NCBI RefSeq assembly: GCF_003097495.1
Contig: NZ_QEOP01000004.1
Coordinates: 1 to 64,000, forward strand
Length of the DNA stretch: 64,000 bases
Source: Amnibacterium flavum
GTDB taxonomy: Bacteria; Actinomycetota; Actinomycetes; Actinomycetales; Microbacteriaceae
Direction: 5' to 3'
Shown: positions 1-8,315 of the stretch, piece after piece
How the letters are laid out: every line of letters starts with the position of its first letter
Position numbering within the stretch: position 1 is the stretch's first letter
The notes under the pieces: model-generated
What the model was told of the DNA's origin: nothing
Databases searched by the model: none
What the model saw: the letters and a program-made list of their open reading frames with translations, nothing else
Position numbers and translations under genes: made by a program

Positions 1-53
1 CGTGTGGAGCCCGGGTAGAGGCGCGTGGCCTGGTCGAACGTGACTGATGCCAT
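1..53 (-). CDS. Sugar ABC transporter ATP-binding protein, UgpC/MsmK-like (N-terminus only)
   Basis: Only the first 17 codons lie in the window; the gene runs off the left edge. The peptide begins MASVTFDQATRLYPGST, the typical opening of the ATPase subunit shared by many carbohydrate ABC importers in Actinobacteria (UgpC/MsmK/MalK family). GGAG about eight bases before the ATG supports the start. No Walker motif is visible in this fragment, so the call rests on N-terminal resemblance. Such ATPases usually serve several importers; the three ATPase-less sugar importers in this window could use it, which is inference. Confidence 0.6.
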   Translation of the reverse strand, partial: MASVTFDQATRLYPGST

Positions 54-295
54 GGTTCTTTTCTCCTTCACCGGCAGGTACGTGCCGGACGATCCGTAGT
101 GAAACGAGTGCTGACCAACGCTGGCCAACCTGCTGATTATCGCACCCTTTCGTTGGACGCTGGCAACACGGATGCATACGCATCGGCCGCCCGCTGGCGC
201 GGGAGCGAGCCTTTCTCAGCAGGGTGACCGTAAAATCCTCGAGGCAGTCGCGTTCCCGAGCGCTGCCGGAGAACCAGATCGAGATGGAGTCGTTT

Positions 296-1210
296 GTGTC
301 GACCGGAGCACCAGGGGCGCCGAAGCCGTCGAAGAACGAGCGCCGCGAAGCCGCACGCGAGAAGGCCCGCGTCCTCCGCGAAGCGCAGCAGAAGCGCGAG
401 AAGCGCAACCGCTTCCTGCTGATCGGCGGCATCGGAGCGGTCGTCATCGCGGCCGTCGTCGTGGTCGCGCTCATCCTGACCACCAACATCCGCCCCGCCG
501 GACCCGGTCCCGCCAACATGGCGAGCGACGGCATCAAGATCGGAACGGGCCTGGTCGCTGAGACCACGCCCGCCCTGCCCGCCGGCGCCGAGCCGACCGA
601 GCCGAGCGCGAACCCGGCCAACGTCGTCGACATCCGCATCTGGGTCGACTACTTCTGCCCGGTCTGCGGAGCCTTCGAGGCCGCTAACAACGAGCAGATC
701 CGCGGTTGGGTCGAGGACGGCAGCGCCACCATCGACATCCACCCGATCGCGATCCTCGACAACCGGTCGATGGGCACCAAGTACTCGACCCGCTCGGCGA
801 ACGCCGCCGCCTGCGTCGCGAACACGTCCCCCGACAAGTACTTCGACTTCAGCCAGATCCTCTTCGAGAATCAACCGGAGGAGCAGACCGTCGGCCTCGA
901 CGATGAGACCCTCATCTCGCTGACCGAACAGGCCGGTGTGACGGGTGCATCCACGATCGCGAAGTGCATCGAGGATCAGACCTATGCCAAGTGGGTCAGT
1001 GACTCGACTACCCGCGCGCTGACCGGCCCGCTCCCAGGCACGGATGTTCCCAAGGTCGAGGGCACGCCCACCGTCATCGTCAACGGCGTCCAATACAAGG
1101 GTGCGGTCGACGATCCCGAGGAGTTCGCCGCGTTCGTACTCGCCCAGTCGTCGACGCCCGAGGCCTCCTCGACGCCGACCCCCACGCCGTCGCCCGCAGC
1201 GACTCAGTAG
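296..1210 (+). CDS. Membrane-anchored DsbA-family thioredoxin-fold protein
   Basis: A 304-residue protein with a charged cytoplasmic N-terminus (about residues 12-40), one membrane helix (about 40-61) and an extracytoplasmic thioredoxin-fold domain. The redox motif CPVC is at residues 121-124 and a cis-proline loop (GTPTVIVNG) lies near residue 260. It probably makes or isomerises disulfides in exported proteins. The C-terminus is a Ser/Thr/Pro-rich tail. I chose the GTG at 296 because GGAG lies six bases upstream and homologues begin near the KNERREAAREKAR motif; an in-frame GTG at 224 and an ATG at 284 are alternatives. Confidence 0.85.
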   Translation: MSTGAPGAPKPSKNERREAAREKARVLREAQQKREKRNRFLLIGGIGAVVIAAVVVVALILTTNIRPAGPGPANMASDGIKIGTGLVAETTPALPAGAEPTEPSANPANVVDIRIWVDYFCPVCGAFEAANNEQIRGWVEDGSATIDIHPIAILDNRSMGTKYSTRSANAAACVANTSPDKYFDFSQILFENQPEEQTVGLDDETLISLTEQAGVTGASTIAKCIEDQTYAKWVSDSTTRALTGPLPGTDVPKVEGTPTVIVNGVQYKGAVDDPEEFAAFVLAQSSTPEASSTPTPTPSPAATQ

Positions 1211-1247
1211 CTCGTTCTCTAGAATGAGACAGCGGCCCCGGCCGTAT

Positions 1248-1323
1248 GCCGACTTGGCGCAATTGGTAGCGCACCTAACTTGTAATTAGGGGGTTACGGG
1301 TTCAAGTCCCGTAGTCGGCCCCA
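1248..1323 (+). tRNA. tRNA-Thr (anticodon TGT)
   Basis: Full cloverleaf. The acceptor arms GCCGACT and AGTCGGC pair perfectly, the D-arm contains the TTGGTAGC loop, the anticodon loop CTTGTAA gives anticodon TGT (reads ACA), and the T-loop is TTCAAGT. The discriminator is C at 1320 and CCA appears to be encoded at 1321-1323. It lies 37 bases after the DsbA-like gene. Confidence 0.97.
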
Positions 1324-1403
1324 GAACATGCACCCGCTACGGGTTTCGAGGCGGATCGCTCCCGTCGTAGAGTCCTGTATCGGCGCGCGCTCAACATCTG
1401 CGG

Positions 1404-2702
1404 CTACTCGTAGCGGAGCGACTCGACGGGGTCGGCGCGGGCTGCCCTGGCGGCCGGCAGGGTTCCCGCGACAAACGCGATTCCCATGACGAGCACGATG
1501 ATCCAGACGATCGAGAGCGGATCGAAGGCGATCAGTGTCAGCCCGGGCAGGTTGGCGAGCAGCGCACCGGACAGCGCCGCGCTGAGGGCCGTCCCCGCGA
1601 GGATGGCGATCCCGGCCCCGATGGCGCTGCCGAGGAAGCCGATGAACACGGCCTCAAGACTGAAGAGGGAGAAGACCCGTCCGCTTCCCATGCCCATCGC
1701 CTTCATCAGGCCGATCTCCCGTGTGCGCTCCTGCACCGACATGAAGAGAGTGTTGACGATCCCGAAGCTCGCGGCCAGCAGGGCGATCACGGCGAACGCG
1801 TTGAGCACGAGCACGATCGCATCGATGACCGTCTTGAAGGAACCGAGCTGGTCGGCCACGGTCGTGCCCGTGTATCCCGCGTCGGCGAGGCGATCCTTGA
1901 GGCCGGTGACCGCCTCATCGGTGGCACCGTCCGCGAACGTCACGCTCGCCGACGCGTACCGCTGTTGCTCGTCCGTCGGCACCCCGGTGTTCTGAGCGCT
2001 GAAGAGCGCATCGGTGAGCGCGGCGTTCGGGATGACGCTCGACGCGCCGGCGAGCGTGGGCTCGGCGACACCGACGATCGTCGCCTCGACCAGATGCTGG
2101 GTGCGCTCGGCGTCGGTAACGGCGATCGTGACGGTCTTGCCGACCGCCTCGTCATCGCCATCGAAGCCGAGAGGTTCGATGTACGAGACGGGCAGCACGA
2201 CCTGCAGTTCGGGGGAGTCGCCGTCGGGCTCGGCGCCCGCGGCCAGCTGCACCGTCTGCCCGGGGATGAGACTGCCGATCGAGAGGACGTATCGAGTTCC
2301 ATCGGCGTATTCGATGTAGTCGGCCGAGACCGACTTGGTCGGATCCACGGCGAGCACCCCGTCGATCCCCCCGAGGGTGTCGATGTCGTCCGGCGTCAGC
2401 GCGATGACCGACGCGCCGGGAGGGCCGGGTTGACCGCTCGCGATGGAGTCGGGGTTGTATTCGGCAGGGCCGGTGTCCGCGATCCCGTTCGTCGCATCCG
2501 CGGTCTTGGTCACCGTCATGACGTCCTCGGCGCCGATCGAGGTGACGGTGTCGTCGATGTACCGGTTGATACCGGTGCCGAGACCGTTCGTGATCGTCAG
2601 AGTGAACGCTCCGACGAAGATCGCGAGGATCGTCAGGATGGTGCGCGTCTTCGAGCGGAACGTGCTGGAGACGGCCGACGCGATGAGGTCGGTGGTTCTC
2701 AC
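1404..2702 (-). CDS. MacB/FtsX-type ABC transporter permease
   Basis: A 432-residue permease with an N-terminal helix (about 18-40), a large extracytoplasmic MacB-like domain, and three C-terminal helices in the FtsX domain (about 285-420). It forms an exporter or mechanotransmission complex with the ATPase encoded just upstream. Translation starts at GTG 2700-2702, which overlaps the ATPase stop codon (GTGA), so the two are translationally coupled. No accessory fusion protein is present, as is usual in Gram-positives. The substrate cannot be told from sequence; lipoprotein, peptide or antibiotic transport are the usual roles of this family. Confidence 0.9.
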   Translation of the reverse strand: MRTTDLIASAVSSTFRSKTRTILTILAIFVGAFTLTITNGLGTGINRYIDDTVTSIGAEDVMTVTKTADATNGIADTGPAEYNPDSIASGQPGPPGASVIALTPDDIDTLGGIDGVLAVDPTKSVSADYIEYADGTRYVLSIGSLIPGQTVQLAAGAEPDGDSPELQVVLPVSYIEPLGFDGDDEAVGKTVTIAVTDAERTQHLVEATIVGVAEPTLAGASSVIPNAALTDALFSAQNTGVPTDEQQRYASASVTFADGATDEAVTGLKDRLADAGYTGTTVADQLGSFKTVIDAIVLVLNAFAVIALLAASFGIVNTLFMSVQERTREIGLMKAMGMGSGRVFSLFSLEAVFIGFLGSAIGAGIAILAGTALSAALSGALLANLPGLTLIAFDPLSIVWIIVLVMGIAFVAGTLPAARAARADPVESLRYE

Positions 2703-3394
2703 GCGGCGACCGCCTCATCGTCGATGATCAGACCGTCGCGGATCTGGATCCGGCGGTCGCACCTCGCGGCGAGGTCCTCGTCGTGGGTGACGATGATCAG
2801 GGTGATGCCCTTCTCGCGATTCAGCTCGAACAGGATGTCCTCGACGACGCCTCCGGTGCTGGTGTCGAGATTCCCCGTCGGCTCGTCCGCGAAGATGATC
2901 CGCGGATCGTTGACCAGAGCCCTCGCGATGACGGAGCGCTGCTTCTGACCCCCGGAGAGGTCGACGGCCTTGTTCCGTGCCTTGTCGGCGAGCTCGAGCT
3001 GGCTGAGCGCCGCCATTCCGCGCCGTTTGCGCTCGGCGCGGCCCACTCCCGCGATCTTCATCGGCAGCACCACGTTGTCGAGCACGGACGAGCCCGCGGT
3101 GAGGAAGAACTGCTGGAACACGAAACCGAAGGTCTTGTTGCGAGTCCGATTCAGCGCTCTGCCGCGCAGGGTCGTCGTGTCGACTCCTTCGAGTTCGATC
3201 GAGCCGCTCGTGGGCTGATCGAGCAGCGCTAGAACATGCATGAGGGTCGATTTCCCCGACCCGCTCTTGCCGACGATGGCCACGCTCTCTCCCTCGAAGA
3301 TCTCGAGGGTCACGCCCCGGAGGGCGTCGAATCTGTTCGCGCCTCGGCCGTAGGACTTGCGTACGTCCGTGACCGAGATGATCGGGGCTTTCAT
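2699..3394 (-). CDS. MacB/LolD-type ABC transporter ATP-binding protein
   Basis: A 231-residue ATPase. Walker A is GKSGSGKS at residues 43-50, the signature is LSGGQKQR, Walker B is IIFADEP, and a switch histidine follows in IVTHD. It energises the FtsX-type permease that it overlaps by four bases. The ATG at 3392-3394 (MKAPIISVTDVRKSYG) is the natural family start, although the frame stays open much further upstream. The gene is the first of a two-gene operon transcribed leftward. Confidence 0.93.
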   Translation of the reverse strand: MKAPIISVTDVRKSYGRGANRFDALRGVTLEIFEGESVAIVGKSGSGKSTLMHVLALLDQPTSGSIELEGVDTTTLRGRALNRTRNKTFGFVFQQFFLTAGSSVLDNVVLPMKIAGVGRAERKRRGMAALSQLELADKARNKAVDLSGGQKQRSVIARALVNDPRIIFADEPTGNLDTSTGGVVEDILFELNREKGITLIIVTHDEDLAARCDRRIQIRDGLIIDDEAVAA

Positions 3395-3540
3395 GTGGCT
3401 CCTCGCAGGCGGGCCGACGCTCGGACCGCTTCGTCCACACTGCCGCGGAGGATCAGGCCGCACATCATCCCACTGGGGGTATCCCGCATACGCCGTGAGA
3501 AGTACACCTCCGGGCCGCGCGGATCTCACGCACGATGAGG

Positions 3541-3573
3541 AACGGCCCGAGCTCGTGGCGAGCTCGGGCCGTT
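3541..3573. terminator. Perfect 15-bp hairpin, likely terminator of the epimerase gene
   Basis: AACGGCCCGAGCTCG and its exact complement are separated by three bases. It lies about 60 bases beyond the leftward epimerase stop. The T-tract is weak, so termination efficiency is uncertain. Confidence 0.7.
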
Positions 3574-3633
3574 CTGGTCGCTCCAGCCGCCGACCGCCGT
3601 GGTGGCCGCCCGCGGTGCACCGGCAGGAGCGGA

Positions 3634-4674
3634 TCAGGGTGCGAGTGAGGCGAAGACCTCGCGGGACCGGTGGTATCCCTCGGCGAGGCGATCGATGAAT
3701 CCTTCGACCGCCGGGTCGCCGGCCGCTTCGACGGGGTGCTCGCGACGCCACTCGACCATGCCGATCACCGATCGGTGGAAGGTGCGGGTCGGGAAGAAGC
3801 CCGGGACCAGCGAGCGGATCTTCGAGTTGTCGAACAGGGCGCTGTGCGACAGGTCGCCCACGATCAGCTCCGACCAGAACCAATCAGGGGCGGCGACCGT
3901 GAAGAACTCCGACGGGACGTGGATGAGCTTCGCCTCGACGCCGAGAGCCTCGGCGATCATCGTGTAGATGGTGTCCCAGGTGTAGACGTCGTTCGACGTG
4001 ATGTGGAACGCCTCGCCGATGGCCTTCGGGTTGCCGAGCAGTCCGACGAGCCCCTGAGCGAGGTCGTCGGCGTGCGTGACGGTCCACAGCGAGGTCCCGT
4101 CGCCGGGCACCACGATCTCGGCGCCGCGCTCGATGCGGTCGAAGACCGTCCAGTCGCCGGGCAGCGGAGGGTGCGCCTCGTCATAGGTGTGGGACGGTCG
4201 CACGATCGTGACGGGGAATCCCTCCTCGCGGTAGGCGGCGAGGAGGACGTTCTCGGTGTCGATCTTGTCGCGCGAGTAGGCGACGAACTTGTTCTCGAGC
4301 AGCGTGGACTCCACGACCGGCACCTGCAGGATCGGTCGCCGATACACCGAGGCCGAGCTGATGTGCACGTACTGGTTGGTCCGTCCGGTGAAGATGCGGG
4401 TGAAGCGGGCCGAATCGGCCTCGTCGAACGACAGGAAGTTGACGACCGCGTCGAAGTGGAGGCCTTCGATCGCCGACAGCAGGGCGTCGTCGTCGGTGAC
4501 GTCGGCGACGAGCGAGTGCACACCCTCGGGGACCACCCGTCCCTTGGCATTGATGCCGCGGTTGAGGGCGTAGACGTTCATGCCTTCAGCAGCGGATCGG
4601 CGCACGCAGGCGGAGCTGATGATTCCGGTTCCGCCGATGTACAGCACCTTCAGCGGTGCGGGGTTGGTGCTCAT
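3634..4674 (-). CDS. NAD-dependent epimerase/dehydratase family protein (extended SDR)
   Basis: A 346-residue extended short-chain dehydrogenase. The nucleotide-binding motif GGTGIISS is at residues 14-21 and a catalytic YxxxK occurs as YSRDK in the middle of the protein. The family converts nucleotide-sugars or related hydroxy compounds using bound NAD(P); the substrate here is unknown. The first glycine-rich motif is atypical (IISS instead of GFIG), seen in a branch often linked to sugar-catabolic loci. It lies 97 bases downstream of a tautomerase gene on the same strand and may be co-transcribed with it. Confidence 0.85.
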   Translation of the reverse strand: MSTNPAPLKVLYIGGTGIISSACVRRSAAEGMNVYALNRGINAKGRVVPEGVHSLVADVTDDDALLSAIEGLHFDAVVNFLSFDEADSARFTRIFTGRTNQYVHISSASVYRRPILQVPVVESTLLENKFVAYSRDKIDTENVLLAAYREEGFPVTIVRPSHTYDEAHPPLPGDWTVFDRIERGAEIVVPGDGTSLWTVTHADDLAQGLVGLLGNPKAIGEAFHITSNDVYTWDTIYTMIAEALGVEAKLIHVPSEFFTVAAPDWFWSELIVGDLSHSALFDNSKIRSLVPGFFPTRTFHRSVIGMVEWRREHPVEAAGDPAVEGFIDRLAEGYHRSREVFASLAP

Positions 4675-4771
4675 GATTTTCCTCGGATCGATGGGTTGAC
4701 GGGATGTCGATGTGGCGCGGTGGGGGAGCGCGCAGAGGCGCGTTCGCGGGATTCGGCGCAGGTGAGCGAAT

Positions 4772-5125
4772 TCAGTGGACGAGCTTGCCGGCGAACGAGT
4801 CCTCGACGCCGAACTCGTTGACGACGACGAGGATGCTCGACCTGTCGATGCCGAGGTCCGACAGCTTGTCGAGGAGGGCGTTGTAGAGCCGCACCTTGGC
4901 TCGTACGGTGTACCAGGGGACCATCGTCATGCGGATGACGAGCGGGTTCTCGACGCCGGAGACCTGCACGTTGCCGACCGCGGCGTCATAGGGGCGGAAC
5001 ACCTGGAAGACGTCGTCGACGGGCACGTCGATCGCCTCGATCTCAGCGTCCTGCACGGCGCGGGAGATGAGCGCGCCCTTCTCCTCGTAGAGGCGGCGAT
5101 CGATATCGATCTGGACCAGGGGCAT
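4772..5125 (-). CDS. Tautomerase family protein (4-oxalocrotonate tautomerase superfamily)
   Basis: A 117-residue protein beginning MPLVQIDID; after loss of Met the N-terminal proline is the catalytic base of this superfamily. It is longer than the ~62-residue classical enzyme and matches the single-chain two-unit type. The likely chemistry is keto-enol tautomerisation of a 2-oxo acid or related compound. The longer open frame upstream has no ribosome-binding support, so I start at the ATG that gives Pro-2. It diverges from a second tautomerase of about the same size. Confidence 0.85.
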   Translation of the reverse strand: MPLVQIDIDRRLYEEKGALISRAVQDAEIEAIDVPVDDVFQVFRPYDAAVGNVQVSGVENPLVIRMTMVPWYTVRAKVRLYNALLDKLSDLGIDRSSILVVVNEFGVEDSFAGKLVH

Positions 5126-5264
5126 CGTCACTCCGTGTTCGTCTCGGCGTCGCGCCCCACTCTGGACCCGGCGGATCAGAGCAGCGGTGGAGTTGCTGCA
5201 CGATCTCTCGCACAGTAGCGCCGTCTCCGAAAGGCGCGCAAGTGTGAGAATCAATAGTGCGAAA

Positions 5265-5284
5265 TGCACCCGTTGTGTGGTGCA
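5265..5284. promoter_or_regulatory. Inverted repeat between the divergent tautomerase genes
   Basis: TGCACC, eight bases, GGTGCA. It sits near the middle of the 269-base divergent intergenic region, next to AT-richer promoter-like sequence. It looks like an operator for a dimeric regulator, but no regulator gene is adjacent. Confidence 0.45.
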
Positions 5285-5394
5285 ATGGCTCCGAAGCGGC
5301 GCCCTTCCGGCGCGCGCTTCGCTCCCGACAGTCCGATCGTCATCGGAGTCACCCCGCACCGGCCCTCTGGGTCGCCCCGTCCAAAGGAGGACAC

Positions 5395-5790
5395 ATGCCG
5401 CTCATCCAGGTCGACATCGACAGGGCAGTGCTCGAGGAGAAGCGTCAGCAGCTCAGCGACGCGATCCATCAGGCCCTCGTCGACACCGAGCCGATGGGGA
5501 TCCCGGTCGACGACAAGTTCCAGGTCTTCCGCCCGCGGGATGTGGGGGAGCTCGTGTTCGATCCGACCTACAACTCGGTCGATCGCCGCAGTCTGGTGCT
5601 CATCCAGGTCCTGATGGTCCACCGCTATCCGGCTTCGGCTAAGCGCGAGATGTTCCTGAACATCACGAAGCAGCTGGTCGCGATCGGCATCCGTCCCGAG
5701 GATCTCCTGATCTCGATCATGGAGAACCAGTACGAGGACTGGCTGCCCGGCATGAGTGAGGAGGAGTTCGCGCGCGTCAGCGAAAGCTGA
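5395..5790 (+). CDS. Tautomerase family protein (4-oxalocrotonate tautomerase superfamily)
   Basis: A 131-residue protein starting MPLIQVDID, again with the catalytic Pro-2. It is clearly related to the divergent tautomerase at 4772-5125: both carry the FQVFRP motif and have similar length. A near-perfect AAAGGAGG four bases before the ATG fixes the start. It ends 138 bases before a sugar-ABC operon on the same strand. Its substrate is not evident; the neighbouring epimerase and importer suggest that it acts on a product of sugar or sugar-acid breakdown. Confidence 0.87.
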   Translation: MPLIQVDIDRAVLEEKRQQLSDAIHQALVDTEPMGIPVDDKFQVFRPRDVGELVFDPTYNSVDRRSLVLIQVLMVHRYPASAKREMFLNITKQLVAIGIRPEDLLISIMENQYEDWLPGMSEEEFARVSES

Positions 5791-5807
5791 GTCATCGTCG
5801 GGTCGGT

Positions 5808-5836
5808 TTGACCTGGCGCTCATTGGAGGATAATTT
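5808..5836 (+). promoter_or_regulatory. Sigma-70-type promoter of the sugar ABC operon
   Basis: TTGACC, 17 bases, TAATTT. Transcription would start near 5843, about 86 bases before the substrate-binding protein gene. Confidence 0.65.
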
Positions 5837-5850
5837 TCGAGAGCAATACC

Positions 5851-5911
5851 CCCTGGATGTCGAAGAGGACATCGACGCACCTGTGCTCCGGCGACAGGGT
5901 GACGTCCAGGG
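5851..5911 (+). promoter_or_regulatory. Structured 5' leader of the sugar ABC operon
   Basis: CCCTGGATGTC (5851-5861) pairs with GACGTCCAGGG (5901-5911), ten Watson-Crick pairs plus one G-U. The stem encloses a second imperfect hairpin. The ribosome-binding site AGGAGG follows just outside. It could stabilise the mRNA or regulate initiation; it matches no riboswitch that I recognise. Confidence 0.45.
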
Positions 5912-5928
5912 CTCACTAGGAGGAAACA

Positions 5929-7308
5929 ATGTCGTTTAGTTCCGTGGGCAGGACGCGTCTCGTGCGCGTCGTCGCCGCAGCAGCCATCGGCGGCTTGATG
6001 CTGACCGTGTCGGCCTGCGCCGGTGGTGGAGGGGGCGGCGGCGAGCAGGGATCCGCCACCGAGGGAGAGGTCAACTGGTGGGGGTTCACCCCCGACCTCG
6101 GAGTCGGCGAGGACTACATCGCCCTCTTCAATGAGGAGTACCCCGACATCAAGGTCAACTACAAGTTCGTCCCCATCTCGCAGTACGACGCCGCACTCCG
6201 TCCGGCACTCGCCTCGTCGTCGGGACCCGATGTCTACGACGTCGCCCCCGGTGGTGGTATCGCATCCATCACGGCCTTCGGCGGCTCGGCGATCGACATG
6301 ACCCCTGTCCTCGAGGACTCGCTCGGCGACGACTGGGCCTCTCAGATCGCCGAGAACGGCGTCACCGGTCTCACGACCAGCGACGGCAAGCTCGCCGGCC
6401 TCCCCGTCGGATCGACCTTCGGCGGCACGCTCTGGATCAACCAGGAGCTGTTCGACAAGTACAGCCTCACCCCGCCGACGACCCTCGACGAGTGGGTCGA
6501 GGTCTGCGACACCTTCCGTGCCAACGGCGTCGGCTGCCTCGCTCAGGGCGCGGGCCAGGTCGCTTTCGACCAGGACACGCTCCAGTCGATCGCCGACAGC
6601 ATCGAGCCCGGACTGTGGACCAAGGCTTCGAAGGGCGACGCCGATTGGAGCGATCCGGTCTTCGTCGAGGCTCTCGAGATCTGGAAGAAGCTGTTCGACG
6701 ACGAGATCATGGTCCCGGGCGCGCTCGGTCTCCAGCAGTACCCCGACGCCAACAACCTCTTCCAGTCGCAGCAGGCCGCGATGGTCATGATGGGCACCTG
6801 GTACATGCAGTACTCGACGGTCGCGGGCATGACCGCCGCCATCTCCGCTGCCGGTGTCGGCAGCCCCGTCCCGTTCACCGCCATCTCGATCCCGTTCCCG
6901 GATGTCTCGGGCAACGGCAACCCCGCGTCGCTCTACGGCGACCCCGACTACGGCCTCGCCGTCAACAGCCGCTCGAAGGCGACCGCCGCGGCGACCACCT
7001 TCGCGACCTGGTTGACGACGACGACCGCGGGTCAGCAGGCCGTGGCCAACGCGCTCAACACCATCCCGTCGCTGAAGGGCGTCGAGCCCGACTGGGACAA
7101 CGTCGAGCTCGTCAACCCCGACGTGCAGCGTCCGAGCCTGCAGGCTCTGATCGCCGAGACCGCGACGGTGAAGGAACCGCGTCTGAGCCTCGTGTCAGCT
7201 GATCTGCAGCAGGCGATCGGCGTCGCCGCGACCTCGGTCGCAGGCGGCCAGGCCACGCCGGAGGATGCGGCGAAGACGCTGCAGGAGACGATGAAGCGGC
7301 TCGGCTGA
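5929..7308 (+). CDS. Sugar ABC transporter substrate-binding lipoprotein
   Basis: A 459-residue exported lipoprotein. The signal peptide ends with lipobox LTVSAC and the lipidated cysteine is Cys30. A glycine-rich linker precedes a family-1 extracellular solute-binding domain. It captures an oligosaccharide or sugar outside the membrane and delivers it to the two permeases downstream. AGGAGG lies before the ATG. It is the first gene of a three-gene importer lacking its own ATPase, which presumably borrows a shared MsmK/UgpC-type ATPase. The sugar is unknown. Confidence 0.92.
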   Translation: MSFSSVGRTRLVRVVAAAAIGGLMLTVSACAGGGGGGGEQGSATEGEVNWWGFTPDLGVGEDYIALFNEEYPDIKVNYKFVPISQYDAALRPALASSSGPDVYDVAPGGGIASITAFGGSAIDMTPVLEDSLGDDWASQIAENGVTGLTTSDGKLAGLPVGSTFGGTLWINQELFDKYSLTPPTTLDEWVEVCDTFRANGVGCLAQGAGQVAFDQDTLQSIADSIEPGLWTKASKGDADWSDPVFVEALEIWKKLFDDEIMVPGALGLQQYPDANNLFQSQQAAMVMMGTWYMQYSTVAGMTAAISAAGVGSPVPFTAISIPFPDVSGNGNPASLYGDPDYGLAVNSRSKATAAATTFATWLTTTTAGQQAVANALNTIPSLKGVEPDWDNVELVNPDVQRPSLQALIAETATVKEPRLSLVSADLQQAIGVAATSVAGGQATPEDAAKTLQETMKRLG

Positions 7309-7364
7309 CGCCGCCGCGTCCACCACCGTCAGTCACGCAATACCCGAGGGAGTCGCACCGCATC

Positions 7365-8315
7365 ATGACCGCAATGTCTACGACAACGAGGCCAGGTGCG
7401 GCGTCGCCCCCGAAGGCAGGGAAGACGAGTGGCGGCGGCCCCCGGCGCCGCCGCCGCTCGCTCCCCAACGGACTCCCGTGGATCCTCCCCGCACTCATCG
7501 TGTCGGTGGGGCTGCTCTACTACTCGATCGGATACACGGGATACATCTCGACCCTCAAGTGGGACGGCACCTCGCCGAACCCCGAGTCGGTCGGGCTCGA
7601 CAACTACGGTCTGCTCTTCACCGACCCGATCTTCTGGACCGCACTGCGCAACACAGTGCTGTTCTTCCTCGTCACCTTCGGGGTGCAGACCGCGCTCGGT
7701 GTCTTCTGCGCGGTGCTGCTGCACTCCCGGATCAGGCTCGCCGTCGTGTACCGGGTGCTGATCTTCCTCCCCGTCGTGCTCGCGCCGGCCATCATGGCGC
7801 CGGTGTTCCGCCAGATCTACGCGGCCGGTGGTCAGTTCAACGACGTCCTCGGGTTCCTGGGCCTCGGCTTCCTCGCCCAGCCGTGGCTGGCGCAGTCGTC
7901 GACCGCCCTGCCGGTGCTCATGGCGATCACCATCTGGCAGTGGACCGGCCTCAACTTCATCCTCTACTTCGCCGCGATGGGGCAGATCGACAGCGAGATC
8001 CTCGAGGCCGCCCGCATCGACGGCGCCAGCAACTGGCGGATCCTCGTCAGCATCATCTGGCCGGGGGTGCGGGGAACGACGATCGCACTGGCGATGCTCA
8101 GTGCGATCGGGGCGCTGAAGACCTTCGACATCCCGTACCTGGTCACCCTCGGCGGGCCGAACTTCGCCACCGAATTCCTGGGCACCTTCATCTACCGGGA
8201 GAGCATCCCGCTCGCGCACGTCGGCTACGCGGGGGCGATCTCGATCATGCTGCTCCTCCTGGCCATCGTGATGGCGTTCATCTTCGGTCGCCGCCGGAAC
8301 AGCGAGGAGCGCTGA
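7365..8315 (+). CDS. Sugar ABC transporter permease, MalF/UgpA type
   Basis: A 316-residue inner-membrane permease with a basic, Arg/Pro-rich N-terminal tail of about 35 residues and six predicted helices. The EAA loop that contacts the ATPase appears as EAARIDGASNWRILVSIIWPG. A second ATG at 7374 is also possible. The stop codon shares one base with the next start (TGATG), so the two permeases are translationally coupled. Confidence 0.92.
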   Translation: MTAMSTTTRPGAASPPKAGKTSGGGPRRRRRSLPNGLPWILPALIVSVGLLYYSIGYTGYISTLKWDGTSPNPESVGLDNYGLLFTDPIFWTALRNTVLFFLVTFGVQTALGVFCAVLLHSRIRLAVVYRVLIFLPVVLAPAIMAPVFRQIYAAGGQFNDVLGFLGLGFLAQPWLAQSSTALPVLMAITIWQWTGLNFILYFAAMGQIDSEILEAARIDGASNWRILVSIIWPGVRGTTIALAMLSAIGALKTFDIPYLVTLGGPNFATEFLGTFIYRESIPLAHVGYAGAISIMLLLLAIVMAFIFGRRRNSEER

